Source: Megachile rotundata (taxonomy: Eukaryota; Arthropoda; Insecta; Hymenoptera; Megachilidae). Taken from it: DNA of 64,000 nucleotides. The position numbers were made by a program, and so were the translations under genes. Position 1 is the stretch's first letter. Every line of letters begins with the position of its first letter. The notes under the pieces are model-generated. The model had not been told where the DNA came from. It made no database searches and was given only the letters and a program-made list of their open reading frames with translations. Location: the NCBI RefSeq assembly GCF_050947335.1, contig NC_134989.1, positions 4,271,501-4,335,500 on the forward strand, given 5' to 3'. This document shows positions 59,926 to 64,000 of the stretch, in pieces.

Positions 59926-60763
59926 TGCAGCTAATGATTTCCTAACATCCACGTATAAACATAAGAACTGCGCAATAATAAATGGAGACAACGTTTAAAA
60001 TAACCTATAACGTCTATAAGAACTTTTATGAAAATTTGATGATGCTTCGAGGCTCATTTATGTCATCGTTTCCCATGAGATCACGGAACAGGGTTTCTTA
60101 ATCCCATCGCTGTAGGGATAACGTTTCTGCATTTAGCAAATCGGAGTTAGTAAGTTTGAATCGACTGTCATCGTGTAAGTTCTTCGATGCTGTAACTTTG
60201 TCTACGATGCAGAGGATATTATTGCTCCCTGGTGCTTAGAGAGCTCGAATTCCTGGGTTGAATCTAGCTACGTTCCAGAATCTACGTTCCATGGATTCCT
60301 CTTTTTGCTTCGATGCTTCTAGCTAGAGAGAGATGTAAAGTCTAAGGTGACGATCTCGCTGTAAGTTCATTCCAGAAACCATTTGCAGTCAGCCTTTCGC
60401 TACCGATGGCGTGTTTAATTATACCACTCGAAGGATTCCTGGAAATTTCATTATACTTCTTGGTTACAGTTTGAACGAAATTCTTGATAAAATTATGTCG
60501 AGAAGTTTCTGTTTATTGCTCGTCGACATTTTTCTTTTAATTCATTTATAATTTGGTTTACTGAAACTTCTAACTGCTTATAAAGTTAAGATTGTAGTAT
60601 TAATATAATATAACACTACAGAGCTTATTGTATATCATTTTAACATGTGAAACTTGAACGCGTAGAGTTTAATTCTGCAAGGATTCATAAATGAAATTGA
60701 TACAAATTGCAGTTAATGAGAAAGGGTACAAAATCGAACAAAGTTTATCAAAAGCTTAATATA
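59926..60763. other. GC-richer islet 60040-60480, no gene seen
   Basis: Moderate GC content, no sustained frame or RNA gene. Confidence 0.5.
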
Positions 60764-62067
60764 CACTGCTCAAAAGAAATATGGCATAGAAAAAATTTAG
60801 GCAAAAATTGGCCAAATTTGACTGATGATAACTCCGTGAAAAATCATCGCAAAGTTATGCTCTTTTTTTTAAATTAAAGCTTGAGATCTCTACTTTAAGA
60901 CCCTGTAGTTTGATTTTAGATTTGATACATCCCTACCACAATAACACCGTAAATGTGAGGTCATGTTTGCAATATTGAAAATTACAAAGTTTGACGAAAT
61001 GCATGGACTTGCCACATTTTTTTGGGGCGATACTGTTTACAGCAGCATAAAGTACAAACCTTTATCTTTAATTTCCAGTATGTGAAAAACCGCTACCATT
61101 TTTTTCTGCAAAGATACAGAACTTTAAAGAAACCCTTGCATTTATGGCATATACCGCCGGCATTAGCATTACCCGATATGCACCTCGGAGAGGTTGCTGG
61201 ACAGATTTTGTGCATCATATGCCTCTGACAAGAGCCTTTCTTTGTGTGTATTTGTGTGTGAGTATCTGTGTGTCTGTATGTTTGAATTCTAATAACGCGT
61301 GTTTCCACCGCGTTGTTGAATTATCCCTTGCAGTCGATTACTCATGTTAATGCAAGCCCTAATTTCTTCCTGTGGAATGTCATTCCAAATTTCAGTTAAG
61401 ACTTGCGATAGATCTTACAGATTGGTAGGTTGTCTTGTTAAATTTCTATAGGGTTCAAATTTGGACTTACTGCAGAATATGGAAGCAATCAAATTGAATT
61501 GGGACTGCAAAATTCGAGAATGATTCTCAACGAGGCTTCTCGACGATAATTCATACACACACACAGATTCTCATACACAAATACACATAGAAAAGGCTCC
61601 TGTCAGAGCCATATAATGTGCAAAATCTGTCCAGCAACCTCTCCGACCTGCACATCGGGTAATGCTAATGGCGGCGGTATATGCCATAAATGCAAGGGTT
61701 TCTTTAAAGTTCTGTATCTTTGCAGAAAAAAATGGTAGCGGTTTTTCACATACTGGAAATTAAAGATAAAGGTTTGTACTTTATGCTGCTGTAAACAGTA
61801 TCGCCCCAAAAAAATGTGGCAAGTCCATGCATTTCGTCAAACTTTGTAATTTTCAATATTGCAAACATGACCTCACATTTACGGTGTTATTGTGGTAGGG
61901 ATGCATCAAATCTAAAATCAAACTACAGGGTCTTAAAGTAGAGATCTCAAGCTTTAATTTAAAAAAAAGAGCATAACTTTGCGATGATTTTTCACGGAGT
62001 TATCATCAGTCGAATTTGGCCAATTTTTGCCTAAAATTTTTCTATGCCATATTTCTTTTGAGCAGTG
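60764..62067 (-). mobile_element. Tc1-like element with giant terminal inverted repeats
   Basis: The ends read CACTGCTCAAAAGAAATATG inward from both sides, flanked by TA at 60762-60763 and 62068-62069. Inverted repeats extend about 520 bases (60764-61288 and 61548-62067) with few mismatches, each arm containing a (TG)n stretch near its inner end. Between them lie about 260 bases of transposase relic. The matching frames at 61022-61228 (+) and 61603-61809 (-) are the same arm sequence read twice, not two genes. Total length is 1304 bp. Confidence 0.9.
61289..61485 (-). pseudogene. C-terminal relic of a Tc1-like transposase
   Basis: The minus strand shows SPNLNPIE (61444-61467), which carries the third catalytic acidic residue. 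After a frameshift come LTEIWNDIPQEEIRA and GIIQQRGGNTRY, ending at a TAG stop (61289-61291). These are hallmark C-terminal motifs of Tc1-family transposases. There is an in-frame stop at 61415-61417. Everything upstream, including both Asp residues and the DNA-binding domain, is gone. Confidence 0.88.
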
Positions 62068-62069
62068 TA

Positions 62070-63244
62070 GTTAAAAAATCTAATTACTCTCGAAGAATTA
62101 TTTATTATAGAAATTTTAATACAGTAAAAAATTAATTTTGACTGATAATAAGATTAAGAAGAATAAAGAATATATACTAATTTTAATTATCATGTTATAA
62201 ATCATTTTTACTTCATAGAAAATTACTAAAGTCCAGGATAATTCAGCAAACCTAAAGTGGACGCAAATAAACAATTTTAATAAATGAATCAAATATTAAT
62301 AAATTAGTGAAATAGTCCTAAATTAATGTTTGACTATTAAAAAAATAATTTGAACAAATACATCTAATTTAATCTAAAACCTACTATACCCTACAGTTAC
62401 ATAAGTAAATGCCCTAATGACAAATATACTGTAATATGCAGCCTTAAAGAATAAATATTCGTAATTGTTTTAATACTTCAGAAAGGAAATGATGTAACTT
62501 CTTTTCCGTTGGCAATGCAACGTTGTCCAAGTTTTACCACAGCAGTTTACTTCCTCGAAGCACATTTGAATGAAAAATTTTGCAGCTGACATAAAGTGTG
62601 CAGTGTATTTGTGGAAAATAATTTCCAACATATCTTATGTCAGTTTAACCAACACGTACTTTTGCAAGATTTTTCAACGGTACGTATACCTGTGTTTGGG
62701 GCTTGAACGTTTTCGTTCTGTTGAAGATTGCAAGCAACTATGCAATCAATAATGCATTACTCTCTGCTTGCACCACCGGATCATATTTTACAATCTACGT
62801 GTTCCTTCCGAACGCGTGATTCGGTAACTTCCCTAGATATATCTTCAAATATTCATAAATTTAATGTTTGATTTATTACTAAGTACTTCTGTTAATCATT
62901 TTCCCCGTTCCTTTCACTATCTAAAATTAAACTGTTTTAATTTATCATTTATCACTCGTTATCAGCGCGTACTTTTCTTATTGGTAGAATTACAATATTG
63001 GTTTGAGGTACAATTTTAGTAAAAATGTGAATGTTGACTATAATTGGATTATAGTTAACCATTCTTTTGACTACTTACTTTTAATAGGGACTATAATAAT
63101 AAATTAGAAAATTTCGGGAACAATTATCAAAATTAATTAATATAATAATTGATTGATTTTTATATCAAATTTTGTGACAATATAGTGTATGGCAATAAAT
63201 GCATGAAGATGCAATGATTAGTAATTTAACCTATGATTATAAAA
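62070..63244. other. AT-rich sequence, nothing identified
   Basis: A small GC-richer patch lies at 62490-62830 with a 60-codon frame (62570-62752 +). No gene, element end or RNA could be supported. Confidence 0.5.
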
Positions 63245-63905
63245 TGTCGAGCAATACAACGCGTCATAGCATTTGAGATGTGTCAATATTTATCGAGTGG
63301 TGATACAACGTGTGACAATAAAACGTAAGGTAATTTAACGCGAGGCTATATAACGTGTGGTAATAGAACGCGTTGTAGTATTCAACGTATGCCAACATTT
63401 GACGCGTGGCAATACTACGCAACACTGTTGAACGCGTGGCGATACAACGCGTAGCTATTTGACGCGTGGTGATTTAAGACGTGGATATACAAAGCTTGAT
63501 GATTCAACGTGTGAGTATACAACGTGTTGTAGCATTTGACGAGTGCCGACATTTAACGCATTGTAATTCAAAACGTATCGATACTTGGCACATGACAATA
63601 TAACGTGTGGTAATTCAACACGTGACACTTTAACGCACGTCTATACATAGCGATGCGTGGCTGTATAACGCAAGGCTATATAATGCATAGTAATTTAACA
63701 CGTTATGATTTAACACACGGCTACACAACGCTCTGCGCTGCAATAATAGCCGCGATGCCTCGTTATACAAATAACGCGTGGCTATACAATGCTCGGCGAT
63801 GCAGCGCGTGGCTATATAACGTGTGCTGATTCAAAAAATAACCAAACAATGCGTGGTGATTCAACGCATAAACTACGCAATGCATCGCAATGCAACCTAC
63901 AACGT
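63245..63905. repeat. Degenerate 15-bp CpG-rich minisatellite, about 43 units
   Basis: Units are near AACGCGTGGTNATNY. Around 63666-63742, consecutive units AACGCAAGGCTATAT, AATGCATAGTAATTT, AACACGTTATGATTT and AACACACGGCTACAC each count to exactly 15; others are 15-18. The array sits in AT-rich DNA, yet almost every unit has one or two CpG. A frame at 63789-63992 (+) is incidental. Confidence 0.7.
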
Positions 63906-64000
63906 TTTTTTCGCGTATATTATTGTAGTCGTTTCACGGTAAAACGAAAGAATGAGGGGATGAATTCAGTGGGAATGAGGGATGAAGGATGAACCGGAAA

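Noticed and set aside
61022..61809. Two nearly identical 68-codon frames on opposite strands
   Set aside because: They are the two arms of the giant inverted repeat of a Tc1-like element read twice, not duplicated genes.
1..64000. CRISPR array, bacterial operon, plasmid or phage features
   Set aside because: No regularly spaced identical repeats with unique spacers, no ribosome-binding sites before sustained frames; everything points to an insect nuclear genome.

Overview
The window looks like arthropod, probably hymenopteran (bee-like), nuclear DNA. This rests on the strongly AT-rich background, a (TTAGG)n insect-type telomeric repeat at 21462-21497, several decayed Tc1/mariner transposons with TA target duplications, and one LTR-retrotransposon remnant. 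The order Hymenoptera is a judgement from general appearance; the sequence does not prove it. I found no convincing host protein-coding gene, rRNA or tRNA. The open frames present are short, overlap in several frames of stop-poor GC-richer islets, or lie in simple repeats. The window is best read as a gene desert or the inside of a very large intron.

Three layers of sequence alternate. (1) About fifteen blocks of a degenerate tandem repeat with an 8-bp period (consensus near RRATTTRR on one strand or YYAAATYY on the other) lie at 1-330, 5740-6285, 11460-12010, 15120-15370, 17385-18200, 23861-24010, 26090-26690, 29510-30060, 37990-38260, 42060-42360, 46490-47035, 48240-49160, 49850-50395 and 57180-57560. 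One still holds a perfect 26-copy octamer array (48325-48534). (2) CpG-containing, stop-poor islets of 200-700 bp have no recognisable product. (3) Mobile-element debris.

The recognisable mobile elements are: a 1.8-kb solo LTR (6482-8282) with a 4-bp target duplication; a Tc3-like relic (about 31650-32609); a Tc1-like element with a DD34E relic (52143-53068); a DD34D mariner (53747-54643) nested in a composite foldback element (53169-55202), whose second copy (39553-40565, opposite orientation) still shows the empty site; a Tc1-like element with giant, about 520-bp inverted repeats (60764-62067); an RNase H relic of a non-LTR retrotransposon (57261-57389); and a dispersed repeat pair (16160-16447 and 47062-47375). 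All transposase frames carry stops, frameshifts or internal deletions, so none appears able to make an active protein.

The most unusual places are 21028-21600 (a cluster of GC hairpins, then an about 60-bp satellite in both orientations around a (TTAGG)n tract, like a buried subtelomere), 63245-63905 (a degenerate 15-bp CpG-rich minisatellite in AT-rich DNA), and the pair of composite foldback elements that carry the same 12-bp motif inverted at both ends. Further diverged tandem repeats lie at 1291-1670 (35 bp), 4618-4995 (110 bp), 13055-13545 (about 105 bp), 31246-31510 (138 bp), 45647-45794 (37 bp) and 51175-51735 (about 310 bp). All periodicities and identities were read by eye, not computed.
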